From Datura wrightii (taxonomy: Eukaryota; Streptophyta; Magnoliopsida; Solanales; Solanaceae), in NCBI GenBank assembly GCA_035772735.1, contig JASDFA010000020.1:107849501-107913500 (forward strand): 64,000 bases of DNA. The letters run 5' to 3'. The notes under the pieces are model-generated. The model had not been told where the DNA came from and searched no databases. It worked only from the letters and a program-made list of their open reading frames with translations. How positions within the stretch are numbered: position 1 is the stretch's first letter; the number at the start of each line of letters is the position of its first letter. The translations under genes and the position numbers were made by a program. Below, in pieces: positions 32,310 to 44,127 of the stretch.

Positions 32310-32705
32310 ATGACCCACGTAACGGGTCATTAGATGAAGCCACAACTAGTTTGGTTCTTTCGTTCCATTAAATAGATCAAAATCTTACCTGGGACCTAAT
32401 GACTCGTGGTGGCACCCAATGAGTCGTGTCATGAGTTGTAGGCCCTGAACTCTGTTGGCACTGCAATGGCTTCATGACGGGCCACTTGACGAATCTTTGG
32501 GTGTCCCAACGATTCATTAATTCACTCGTTGCATTTTTTTACAACTCAAATCACTCTTTAACTCCAGTAGACTTAACGGAAGACTCCATGATTCGTTACC
32601 ACAGGCAACGACTCGTTTGGTCAACCATTGTCTACATTGTCTTCTGCATCAGTGACACGAGTCAATTGACAAGTCGTTATGTCCAATGACGACTCGTTCT
32701 ATGAT
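32310..32705. repeat. ACGA(C/G)TCGT cluster upstream of the E2 internal promoter
   Basis: Variants such as TAATGACTCGTGGTGG, CAATGAGTCGTGTC, CAACGATTCATTAATTC, CAACGACTCGTTTGG and TGACGACTCGTTC. Counterpart of E1 9885-10265. Confidence 0.6.
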
Positions 32706-32966
32706 TTTTGGCACCAAAAACTGAAGTTCACATTTTTGGTTTCAGCTTCAAATTTTCCATCTTAATCGCCTGCACACATCAACACACATAAACACTATCT
32801 TATCTTACAATTACAACTTGGGTTGCCTCCCAAGAAGTGCGTGATTTAAAGTTGTAGCACGACGCGGATATTTTGATTACTCAGACTTCATCAAAACACC
32901 TCCATCGGTTGCCTCCCATGCAGCACCTGACTTAACGTCACGGCATGACACAAGTCCCCGATTTAC

Positions 32967-34230
32967 TCAAATTTCACCTAGAGCCCAGAGATCCACCAGC
33001 TTAATTTTTTCGCTCTTCCCCAAGTATGCTTTCACCCGTTGACCATTTACTTTAAATTGCTTTCCTTCATGGTTTACCAATTCAATTTCGCCATGGGAGA
33101 ATACTTGGGTCACTCGAAAATGCCCCAACCATTTGAACTTCAACTTGCCAGGAAACAAGCGAAGCCTAGAATTGAATAGTAACACTATATCACCCGGGCT
33201 GAACTCTCTCTTCTCAATCTTCCGATCATGCTGAATTTTCGTTCTTAGTTTATAAATTTCAGAACTCTCATAGGCTTTCAAATGAAATTCATCTAGCTCA
33301 TTCAACCAATCAAGCCTCAAATTCTCAGCTTCGCTCCAGTTCAAATTCAGCTTCTTGAGTGCCCACATAGCTTTATGCTCAAGTTCAACCGGAAGATGAC
33401 ATGTTTTCCCATACACAAGCTGATACGGAGACATACCTATAGGTGTCTTGAATGCGGTTCAATAAGCCCATAAAGCATTATCTAGCTTCCTAGACCAATC
33501 TGTCCGATTAGCATTCATAGTCTTAACTAAGATGGTCTTTATTTCCCGGTTGGAGACTTCAACTTTCCCACTAGATTGCGGATGATAGGGTGTTTCCACC
33601 CTATGTTTCACCCCATATTTCTCCGATAAAGTCCAAAACAACTGGTTACAGAAGTGCAAACCCCCATCACTAATGATCGCTCTGGGAGTCCCAATTCTGG
33701 CAAAAATATTCCGTTTCAAGAATGTTGTGACACTCTTCCCTTCATTATTTGGAAGCGCAATTGCCTCCACCCATTTTGAAACATAGTCCACAGCAACCAG
33801 TATGTACTTCATCCCGATTGAGCTCACAAATGGGCCCATGAAATCAATGTCCCACACATCAAATAGCTCAATGACAAGGATGGGAGTAAGAGGAAGCTCA
33901 TACCTCCTTGATATGCCTTCTTGCCTTTGGCATGCATCACATGCCTTTGCAAAATCATGCGCATCCTGGTGAATGGTCGGCCAATAGTACCTACATTGCA
34001 GAATCTTGTGGGCTGTGCAAGTTCCGCTGTGGTGACCCCCAATAGGGGATGAGTGGCAGGCCTCCAATATGCTCAACATCTCCACCTCTGGCACGCATGT
34101 CTGAATCACACCATCAGCATATATGCGGAATAAGTAAGGCTCATCCCAGGAAAACTTCCGCCCATCATGCATGAACTTCTTCCGCTAGTGAAAAGATAAG
34201 TTCTGCGATAAAACATCACTTACCATATAA
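32967..34230 (-). pseudogene. E2 integrase with one premature stop
   Basis: Two open pieces in the same frame, 34172-33459 and 33434-32967, separated by TGA at 33459-33461. The context (ALWAY-stop-TAFKTPIG) expects Arg, so CGA to TGA is the likely change. The zinc-binding part is intact (HSSPIGGHHSG ... CDACQRQE). The catalytic residues are in WDIDFMGPF, IISDGGLHF and SSGKVEVSNREIK. The C-terminal domain has FSPGDIVLLFNSRLRLFPGK and ends LVDLWALGEI like E1. Apart from the stop this is the best-kept integrase here; it would insert element DNA into the chromosome. Confidence 0.85.
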
Positions 34231-34399
34231 TTAGCGAAGTCTGCAAACCATGGGATGAGATCCTGTGAGGCAGTTAAAACCTGCTCGTCGAGGAATGCAC
34301 ATCTATTTCAAGCTCATCTCAAAGTGCTACATCTACTTCCAATCTTGATAAGTGATCCTCCACCTAGTTTTCGGTCCCATTCCGATCCTTTACCTCAAA

Positions 34400-35330
34400 C
34401 TCGAACTCTTGCAGCAACAGAACCCATCGAATCACCGCGGCTTGGCATCCTTCTTTGCAATACGATATCTTAGAGTTGCATGGTCTGTATGGACTATCAC
34501 CTTGGTTCCAAGAAAGTACACACGAAACTTCTCGAATGAAAATACTACAGCCAACAACTCCTGTTCTGTCACGGTGTAATTTTTCTGAGCTGCATTAAGA
34601 GTCTTGCTAGCATAATATATAGGATGGAAGATCTTTTCACGCCTTAGGCCCAAAACAGCTCCCAGGACCACTCCGCTATCACACATAACCTCAAATGGTA
34701 AATACCAGTCAGGTGCCACTATAATCGGGGCAGTGGCCAATCTCTCTTTTAGGCATTCAAATGCCTTCAGACATGCCTCATCAAAAACAAACTTCACCTC
34801 TTTCAAAAGTAATTTACACAAAGGATGTCCAATCTTTGAGAAGTCCTTGATGAATCTCCTATAAAACCCTGCATGACCCAAAAAGCTTTGAACACCTCAT
34901 ACAACGCTAAAAAGTGGAAAGCGCATTACATAACCTGAACGGCATTCTCTTGAAAGCAAATGTACCATATGGGACCACCATGATTCCTCCCTGCTTTGGT
35001 ACTCACTGAACTGGGCTCACCCATTTGCTGTCAGCAATAGGGTAAACCACACCCCCATCCAACCACTTGATGATTTCCTTCTTGACCACCTCTTGCATAA
35101 GTGGATTCAACCTATGTTGATGCTTAATGCTCGGAATACAATCTGGCTCTAGATGGATCTTATGAGTGCAAATATCGGCTGGGATTCCAATAATGTCTGC
35201 AATCGTCCACCCGATGGCTTTTTTATATCTCTTCAGAATGGAGACCAAAGCCTCCACTTGCCATTCCTCCAAGTCCGTTGCAACAATGACCAGTAAAGTG
35301 TTACCAGTTCCTAGAAATACATACCGCAAG
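34400..35330 (-). pseudogene. E2 reverse transcriptase-RNase H with the RT core deleted
   Basis: The N-terminal RT block is present (LMQEVVKKEIIKWLDGG, 35105-35060), then the sequence jumps. Compared with E1, about 210 bp (E1 12801-13031) and about 290 bp (E1 12460-12740) are missing, which removes the fingers and the FMDD catalytic palm. The RT connection and RNase H stay open for 149 codons (34881-34432): GFYRRFIKDFSKIGHPLC, LPFEVMCDSG, YYASKTLNAAQKNYTVTEQE and VIVHTDHATLRY. The RNase H motif CDAS has become CDSG. This copy cannot reverse-transcribe. Confidence 0.82.
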
Positions 35331-35339
35331 TGAGACGGG

Positions 35340-38050
35340 AGTGATTATAGCTCCAATACCGAAGGCTCCTCAATAGATAACTTGGCCGGTGGGTCACCCG
35401 GTTCTTCAAGTCAAGATCAATCTTCTTTGGAGCATAGGTGTATGACCCTATACCAGCAAGTGCACTAACTATCTCCTCACCCCCATGGATCTCCTTAGCG
35501 CCAATATTCATCAACACAGCTGCTAAGTCCTCAAGAGTCTCTAACTCCTCAATGGGCACAATATGAAAACTCAGGTTCCACAACATCAATTACTGAGACC
35601 ACCCTCATGTAATTTGGCAGCTTCATGGACCGGCATACATTAAATGTCACCTCCTCATTGTTCAACTGGAATTTCAACTGCCCGATTTCCATATTCACAA
35701 GAGCACGTCTGGTGGCAAGGAATGGTCGCCCCAAAATAATGGGGACCTAGAAATCAACCTCACAGTCCAGAATGAAAAAATCGGCCAGAAATATAAAGGA
35801 CTCTACCTTCACTAGAACATCATAGAAAATTCCCACCGGATTTTTCACCGTGTGATCTACCATCAACAACCGCGTTGTATTCGGTTTGGGGGATCCCAAG
35901 TCCAATTGTCTGAATACTGCTAATGGCATTAAGTTAATACTAGCACCTAGAATATAGTGCCTTAGCAAAATTAAAGGCTCTAAAAGTGCTCGGTATGGTG
36001 AAAGCTCCAGGGTCTTCCTTTTTCTGAACAAGAGAACAAGATGCCATTGCACTAAAATAGTGAAAATTATATGCAGGTTTGAAGCTTACGGTCCTCTTTC
36101 TAGTGACAAGGTCCTTCATGAATTTGGCATAGTTGGGCATCTTCTCAAGTGCCTCGACTAATAGGATGTTCACAAATAATTATTTCAACATGGAAACGAA
36201 TTTGTGATACTTCCCATCTTCAACCTTTCTCTTTAACCTCTGTGGAAAAGGGGGAGGAGGTCTAGGAATAGGTGTGATCTTTTGCAATACCTCTTTCTCC
36301 TTCTCTTTGTCAGATCCATGCTCCTATGCATTACTAGGAGAGATTTGTCTATTGAATCATCAGCCAAAGTCTGATCCTCAGAATCTGCCATCCTATCATC
36401 ACCAATCACTAAGGGATCTACTATCTCATCAATCACAACTAGCCTCAGAGGATCAACTGTCGCCTTCCCACTCCTAGTAGTGACCGTCATGAAATGGATA
36501 TCATTTTTTGGATTTTGAACTGTGTTACTGGGAAGTGTGCCCTTCTGCCTCTGGTTTATAGCAACAAACATCTAATTAAGATACTACTCAATCTGCTTAA
36601 CGGCCATGGCATATGATTCCACCTTTTGATTCATACAAGAAATATCAGCACGGAGCTCCTAGGAATGGCCATCTGTCGCCTCCATCTGCTTAAGTACCTT
36701 AAACAACATTTCTTCCACCCTTGGACCACTAGACTCTGGCTCACGGTACCTTGGAGGAACATATAGACCGCTTCTGTCATTCGTGTACTCCTCAAGCTTT
36801 TTCCAGTCTCCATCGTCTATGTATCGGCCTCGGTTGTAATTGTTATCTGTAGTAGCTCCGACCCTAGTTCCACTGACCTTGACACCAAGAGTCTTGGTTA
36901 GACCATTGGGTGTTGGTCCGAAAACCCGCCCCTTGATCATGCAGATAATTTTCTTCCTCATCAGATTCTGATTCGCCTCCATCATTTCTTGGGGCCTTTC
37001 CCTAAGAACCAACTGCATTCACCTTTTTATTCCCGGCTACCATCAAATGTTTAGAAAGCAGCCCCAATGTGTTTTTATCTCAGCAATATCCTATCTCACT
37101 CTTCATCCTTCCTTCTCTGTTCCGCAGACATACCTACTGCATAAGTACCAGTCGAAGCCTCCAACTCTCTTGTGTGCCATGTGCAGTTGGTTTTAGTGAT
37201 TCTATCAAGTACTTCAGCTGCTTCAGTATAAGTGTGACTCATGAATGTACCGCCAGACACGGTATCAGCCATCACCTTTATGTTAGCATTTAGAGACCTA
37301 TAGAAGATCTCCAACAATATATCATCTGGGATCTTGTGGTTGGGCACCTTTTTGAGCTTCTTGTTGAACCGCTACCATGTCTCGTGAAGTGCCTCAAAAT
37401 TTAGTTGCTTGAAGTTGTATATCTCATCTTTTAGTTGCAAAGCTCTGGAAGGTGGGAAGAACCTTTTAAGAAAAGCTCTTTCAACTCCCTCTATGTAGTG
37501 ATAGAATCATTGGGCAGTTTAGCCAACCAGAGCGTTGCCTCACTCCCTAATGAAAAGGGAAATAACCTCAGCCGTATTGCTTCCTGACTTACTCTCGGTT
37601 GTTTATATGCTTTGCAGATACCCACAAAATTAGTCAAGTGAGTATGTGCACCATCAGTTGCATGACCTACAAATATCCCCTTCATGTTGAGCAGTTGGAT
37701 CATAGCACTGGTAATGTCAAACTTTTCCCCAGTAGGCAAAGGGGAGGCACAATAGCTCTAGTGGCACCGGCTTCATCAATATTAGCATTGTCATCATCAT
37801 CGAAGTATCGGTGCCTCTGCTGGTCTGGACCTCTATTCCTTCTAGCTCGCTCGGCTTCGAAAGCTAGGCATTGCTCTTCAGCAACCCCTTCTAACTCTCT
37901 ATCTCTTTCCCGAGCTTGTTCCTCAGCCAACATTTTGGCTGTAGCCTATTTCACTGTCTCTTGCTCCTGTATGTTGGCCATTCTCCTTAGATTTTGCGGT
38001 GTTTGTTTAAGTTCGTGATAGGGATTTTCCTTGGCTCCAAGTACTGGCAT
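35340..38050 (-). pseudogene. E2 gag-protease, degenerate
   Basis: Probable start ATG at 38050 (minus). Blocks match E1 in order: EEQARERDRELEGVAEEQ (37930-37880), MPTGEKFDITSAMIQLL (37739), SLGSEATLWLAKLPNDSITT (37550-37491), an Asn/Tyr/Arg-rich segment (36900-36700), MTVTTRSGKATVDP (36490) and MPNYAKFMKDLVTRKRTVSF (36140-36080). Protease follows: LGASINLMPLAVFRQLDLG (about 35945-35890) and the 101- and 61-codon pieces to 35549. At the catalytic CDLGAS site two bases are missing, so Asp is lost and the frame changes. Gag itself has several stops. The product would have been particle protein plus aspartic protease. Confidence 0.8.
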
Positions 38051-38155
38051 GCACGAACCTAAGACCTATTAAGAACAAAAACAAAAAAAGAAAAATAAAA
38101 AGGAAATAAGGACCAACAGTAAAGCAAACACAATTAACAAAAGCCTAAGCCGTAT

Positions 38156-38173
38156 TCCCCAACAACAGCACCA
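38156..38173 (-). other. E2 primer binding site, decayed
   Basis: Minus strand TGGTGCTGTTGTTGGGGA, 5 nt inside the LTR. Compared with E1 (TGGTGTCGTTGCCGGGGA) most differences are C/T changes, as expected from decay of methylated cytosines. Confidence 0.7.
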
Positions 38174-38178
38174 AAATT

Positions 38179-39800
38179 TGATGTCACCTAAATTACACCT
38201 CGTGAATAAGATATAAAGTGGTCGATGTCAAATATAAACCCAACTAGGGTTGGGGTCGAATCCCACAAGGATTATATGACGAGAACTTGAGTTAATGCAT
38301 TTAGCTAATACTATTGGCTTACTTATTTACTAGGGGGTGAAGATTCGAAACACAAAATAATAAATAAGAGTAAAGGCTAGTAAATGTTTAAATCAATTTC
38401 AGTTGCATTCAATCAATAAAGTGACTAGGATTGTGTTCCCCATGACTTCATAACCACAAGACTTTTATACTAGTGATCTATTCTGGTGTTTAACATGCAA
38501 TATTGGTAGGTTAAATTCACCTAAATGGTTGGTCCCCTATCTAGATGATTATCACCATGCACTTGGTCCGTACACGGGAGTATGCTTAATTAACCCTTAC
38601 CCTTAATATCGAATTATCTATTCCCGAACAAGGTGAAGCTATTAGATGAGGATTGATAGCCTCAAATATCCATTATTAATCCATTTTCCCATTCATCATC
38701 CCCTTGATCCGTAAGTAAGAATAAGGCAAATTCCAACGTTTGCAATCGTTTAAGAAATAATTAAAATGAAGGAAAAAATAATACATGCATAAACCGCATT
38801 CAAGAATCCCTAAGTGTTTTTATCTATGTGTGTTAGTTCATCATGGTTCCCACAACCCTAGTTATGGGTTTAGATACTCATACTTGTATGATCACAATCA
38901 CAAAATTTAGAAGAAATCATAATCGCAACTTATAAAGTTTCATAGAAGAAAACCACTTGAATTGAATAAATCCCTAAAACCGATGGACTAAACTTCAATT
39001 TTGTTTAAGTCTCAAAATCAAGAACAAAATTACAAACTTTATTTCTTGAGCCAAAAAATATCCTTAACAATACTAAAATTTACGTGAAAAGTGGAAAAAT
39101 ATACTGTACTCGAAAAATAAACCTAAATAATGTCTTTATAGTTCCAAACAAAACTTTTCCAAACTAAAAACAAACTCCAGGTCGGCAGTGGTAACAGCCC
39201 AAGTAACGACTCGTTGGGTCTCCCAACGAGTCGTGGCCAGTGAAGTTGAGTTGTCTCGGCAGCTTGTCTAGTCCTGGTGATGGGTCACCTAACTACTTGT
39301 TAGGTCAGGGCACGAGTTGTTAGGTCCCTCATGGTGGCCTTGAATTACCAAAACTCCAGTGCACTTGACGGATGCTCCCAGCATCTCACGACAAGTCGTC
39401 ACTTCACCTAATGACTCGTTATGTCTTCTATTGTCTTCCCTGCCCATTTTTCAGGAATCTTCCTCCCAGTCTCCACGACTGGCATAACGACTCATTACCA
39501 GATTGAACGATTCGTGCCTTCAACTCGTTAGGTGCACCGTTTCTTGCACCGTTTCTTGCCAATAAAGCTCGATCTCTTCCCACGACTACAGGAACGAGTC
39601 GTCCACTTGGACAACGACTTGTTACCTAGCTAGCAGCCTACAGTTTGTTCCATTTTTTTCTTACTTTTCCCATTTCACGTTCCGCACCTATTTTCCTATA
39701 ACACTTAACACAAACACATCATATCTACATAAACATACCCGAAATTTACATATTTTCTTCGTTTTAAGGGTCGAAAGTGCTGTAAAATCATGGCACATCA
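38179..39800 (-). repeat. E2 5' LTR (LTR D)
   Basis: TGATGTCACC ... GGCACATCA, 1622 bp. TATA-like TATAAAGA on the minus strand at about 39132-39139, palindrome cluster 39195-39625. A small duplication GTTTCTTGCACCGTTTCTTG lies at about 39538. Colinear with LTR C, from which it differs by scattered substitutions. Confidence 0.88.
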
Positions 39801-39805
39801 CAATG

Positions 39806-41229
39806 ACATCATAATTGGCGAACCTCCAAATTCGCTCCTCCTTTTGAGTAAGTGTACACGGTCGCTAGAAATATAGTTAACCCAACTAAGAGTTAGGGTC
39901 GAATCTGCAGAGAATTAGTATTGATTTTAGCTACTAAAATGAGAAAATATGTGATTTAATGTCTTAAGATTCTATTTTAGTTAATTGATAATGAGAGAAG
40001 TAAACTAAACTTTAGATCTAATTGCAAAAGGCTTAAATCAATGAGAGGTGAAACTAAGGTTGTGTTTCCACCTAAGGTTGATCCACCTAGATCACTCAAT
40101 TAGATTCATCAATAATGGGTCTTTGATAATATGCAAAAAATCACTAAGCAATCACTCAATATCCTTCAACTATCAAGAATGTTTATCTAAATCAAAATTC
40201 TTTCAAATTGACAAGAATTCAACACAAATCAATTATACATTTCCAAGTAAATTCTGCAATTTCTAAGAAAATCTATTATACAAGGATTATGCCTTGAGTT
40301 TTTGTTGATTGATACTTCCAAATCCTAATTAGCTCTTTCATGCTTCAAGCATAGTTGGGGCAAATTGGTGAATCTATATTTTCAACCACCAATTTTGACT
40401 AGAAAATCAAGGATCAATCAAATATATTAAGGCACAATATTAATTGATCATATTTGAGATCTCTAGGTTTTATAACTCAATAGGGTTCACAACCTTAGAT
40501 ATGAATTTAGCTATTAATGGTAGAATAAGAGAAGAAAAGCTTTGAATAAAACTTTATCAACTTACAATAGAGCCGAAGATTTGAGAATTCAAAACCCTAG
40601 ATGTAGATATTTGAAAGTAGCTTGAAATACATTAGATAATCGCCAAAAACTCTATTCTCAATGATAATGTGGAGACTGCTATGAAAAATGACTAAATATG
40701 CTATTTATACTAACACTAAAACCCCAAGCAGAATTTAATTCCAGATTGCCCAGTTACAACATACTTGACGATATATTAGATTTATGGTCCATAGACTGCA
40801 CTGCAAAGTAGGACTCTACTTGTGATCTGTCTGCGGCCATGAATCAATCTATGGACTATCTTTGAATTTACAGTCTATATCTACCCTTCTAGATTGGATC
40901 TTCAGACTGCAAACTCTCTAAACTTTTGATCTGTGACTTCATTATGGTCTAAACTTTGAATATATGGATCGTATTTGCTTCTATATGTAGCTCTTGTACT
41001 TGCAATCTCTCTGAAGTTAATTCACGGTTCATCAGATGAATCATAAGTTGAAAGTGTGGCTCGTATGTTATGATTTTAGCAACATACTTTGGATTATTGT
41101 AATTTTTCTCCAAATCATTGAGATTCCTGAAACTTAGCAAAATAATATTAGCATTTACTTATAATACTACTTAAAGTCATGCAAAAATCTATGGAAAGAA
41201 GTATAATTGCGTCGTAAAATCCCGATAAA
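39806..41229 (-). repeat. E3 5' LTR (second duplicate carries the full length)
   Basis: Starts after the E2 target duplication (ACATCATAATTGGCGAACC..) and is colinear with 20610-21070 at its inner end (GTACACGGTCGCTAG; AACTAAGAGTTAGGGTCGAA). It runs on to about 41229, where TTTATCGGGATTTTACGACG (sense) matches the start of the other LTR at 52489 (TGTATCGGAGTTTTTGCGAG). About 1.42 kb. No coding content; the small plus-strand ORF at 40048-40266 is not supported. Confidence 0.65.
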
Positions 41230-41636
41230 TTAGTGGGTCGTGACTCTCTCAAGCCAAATGTATTGAACACTGATAAGGGCAATAAGTTTATGCTGGCCCC
41301 CCAAGTCACACAATGCATGTCCCATATTTTTTTCACCAATCTTTATCTGGATAGTGAAGCTCCCAGGGTCTCTCAACTTTTACGGTAGCTTATTCTGGAT
41401 TCTAAATGTGCACTCTTTAATAAGTGATTGTGGAGTTCTACAAGCTCTTGTTAGCAACTACGTCCTTAATTAACTTAGAATACTTCGGGATACCCTGCAA
41501 CATGTCCATAAGTGGAACTTTAATATGTACCTACTTCAGTAGATCAAAAAATTTCTTATAAGTTGCACCCTCCTTCTGCTTAGCTAATATCTACAGGAAT
41601 GAAGGGGGTGGTCTCACAACTGTTGGCATAGGCTTT

Positions 41637-44127
41637 TTTCATGATCCAAGCTGAGACCTCGAATCAAGATACGAAATCTAGAACCATAAATGGCTCCAAG
41701 TCAACACATGGCATAAACATGATAACTAAAGATCATCATAAACAAAGCTGATAACTAAATTCTGAAATAGCAGAAGTCTGAATAACAAAACATCTATCCA
41801 GTGGTAACATCATAACACCAAATTCGAAGCTGAATATACAAGTCTCTATGTCTGAAAAGCCTCTAACATATTGACAAGCTGATGGGACAACACCCCAACT
41901 AACTCACTAGAAGTCTAAAACTAAAATAACATAACTCAACTAACTAAAGATCCTCGAGGGATGAGGACTAACCAGCAATAGGACTTGGATACACTCAGGA
42001 GACTGGCTAACAGCAAGATGGAATCTGAACGTCTGAACCTGTATCATGAAACAATACAGCTTAGAGTATGCAGTTAGTACTTGGAATGTACTGAGTATGC
42101 AAGATAAGTAAAGTAGGCTGAGTAAGTAAAAACTGAAATCATGCATATCATAAATCATAAAATGATATGATTCTGAGAGTAAAGGTTGCATGCTGATATT
42201 TGTAAATATGAATAGACATAAACTGGATCTCATAAATGAATCGAAAAACCCAAAGCTGAAACTGAGATTTTTAAGTAAAACTGATAACCTGATTATTAGG
42301 TTAAACCTGTTGAAAAACATAATATCATAACTGATAAACATGCATAACTGAAATCATGAGGAATAATGGGAGATTCTTCATATAACCGACACTATCACGA
42401 TAGAGCTTACGTGATCTCAAATATTACACTCAAGTAGGCAGAGTTGTACAAAGCCTTGACAAGGCTAAAGACGCTACCATGATATTGATATCAAGCTGAA
42501 GGACTTATCAGGGCAGGGGAAGCTCAGAAGGGAGGTCCCAAAGTAACAGAATAATCCTGGGTTGGCACATAGTTCTAAGACCCGGGATTTTCATAGACCC
42601 CTAGCCTACTCAATTCTAGACATTGCTCCTAAAAACATGTAAAGTGCTCTCCATCATTTTTCAACAAAGCTGAAATCATCGTTTTTCAATGAAGATGATA
42701 CTGTAATCACATGCATAGTTTGAAATCTGAATATGAGGAGTCTTGACTCCAAAACATATCATAACTAATTTTATTAGCCTTGGCTAAATCATAAAAGACA
42801 TACTTACCTTGTGTGGGCTTGCCCAAATCTTAAAATCATGCATACTTGAAATAGACTTCACAAGGCAAAATCATAGATTTATATGTGGGTAATTTGCACG
42901 TAGTTAATCATGCTAGATGTCATCATACTTGAAATCGTGGATCATAAATTTGACTTTTCATGAAACTTGCATAATTAGGCATAATTTTTCTAAAACTTGA
43001 AATCATGAATTTATAATCAATTAGTATATAAAATCTGCCTATGAATCTTAAAACATGGTTTGAAACATAAAGGAAATTGACCCATAAATAAATCATAGGG
43101 AAATTCATAAATTTGCGTTAAAACCCCATAGGATCATACACTTGAGTTAATACCTGAATTCATGAACTTAAAGAGAAATTTGGGCATGAGAGTGAAATAA
43201 AACTCTCATTCATGGCTCTACATACCTGGGTAAGCTAAATATACACTCTTCCTTGAAAGCACAAGAGATTTGGGAAGAACGTGAAGAATTCTAGGCTTGA
43301 TCGCCTATGGAATCCTCTAAACTTGAATGTATGAGAAATGAATGGGTTAAAATAGGTTAAAACCTCTTAAAACTCTCCTAACAGAGCTTAAAATAACGTA
43401 GTTTAGGGCTTAGGATCTTATGAATTACGAAAATTCCCTTACTTAAATCGTAGAAAATTTCACTCTGCGAGATGTCACGACTCACACCACGAGTCGTACC
43501 TCCATACCACGACTTGTGGTTACCATCCATAGTCATCACCACTTTTTCTGACTTTCTAAAGTTTTTTATGAGTCAGACCATGACTTGTACCACCAACCTA
43601 CGAGTCGTTAGATCCACCCATGGTCACTGCTTCCAAGATCCTTAGTTCCTCCTTACCAGTGCAGGCCACGACTCATTGTTTTACACTACGAGTCGTACCC
43701 TGACTCGTTCCTTCCAAATCTGATATACAATAGATCCCTTACGACTACTGATCACGAGTCATACCATCAATGTACGACTCATGGCTTGCTCTCATAGTTC
43801 ACTCGTTCAGCTCCTCCTTCCTTCTAAAAAATCGTACATTGACCCGTGGTTTCCTATAACGGATCATATAATGACTGATACCTTCTTACCAGGGTAACTC
43901 ATTCCTCCAACCATGGTTCATCCTACGACTCGTGACATGATCCCATGAGTCATATCTTGACTCATTGCCACTGAAGAGCTCCTGCAAATTCTAACCATGA
44001 CACTTATTACGAGTCGTACCTTCTCATAGTGACTCGTACCATAAGTCATCCTGTGAAAAAAATTTCTTCTTTTTGCTGAACACATACCAAATCTCAGGCT
44101 ACTATTAAGAACCTTCAGGGTATTACA
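41637..44127 (-). repeat. Solo LTR S1, same family as D1
   Basis: Flanked by a perfect 5-bp duplication GCTTT (41632-41636 and 44128-44132) and inserted in E6 gag, which reads on across it. On the minus strand it starts TGTAATACCCTGAAGG (44127) and ends GGATCATGAAA, where the last bases have mutated from TGACA. 2491 bp. It is colinear with the two halves of the D1 LTR. Its U3 (44060-43460) is full of CACGAGTCGTACC-like motifs. A lone LTR with target duplication implies removal of the internal part by LTR-LTR recombination. Confidence 0.8.
43460..44060. repeat. ACGA(C/G)TCGT cluster in the S1 U3
   Basis: About 600 bp with repeated variants such as CACCACGAGTCGTACC (about 43478), CCTACGAGTCGTTAG (about 43597), ATCACGAGTCATACC (about 43753), CCTACGACTCGTGAC (about 43922) and ATTACGAGTCGTACC (about 44007). 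Spacing is irregular. Confidence 0.65.

Larger units (their letters stand above)
21257..39800 (-). mobile_element. Element E2: Athila-type retrotransposon, sister of E1, carrying a hAT insertion
   Basis: LTRs at 21257-22866 and 38179-39800, flanked by a perfect 5-bp duplication CAATG (21252-21256 and 39801-39805). The internal order is the same as in E1. Without the hAT element (4778 bp plus an 8-bp duplication) it would be about 13.8 kb, practically the length of E1. It landed in the primer site of E3. Protease, reverse transcriptase, integrase and accessory ORF are all damaged by lesions different from those in E1. Confidence 0.88.
19745..41229 (-). mobile_element. Element E3: old Athila-type remnant, split by E2 and internally duplicated
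   Basis: From right to left (element sense): a 5' LTR (39806-41229), a tRNA-Asp-type primer site, and a short coding leader that ends abruptly at 19745 against the D1 LTR. A tandem copy of the primer-site/LTR segment lies at about 20415-21070. E2 is inserted in the primer site of the second copy. E3 pol is absent. The right LTR end truncates the protease of the older element E6 at 41229. Confidence 0.6.
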
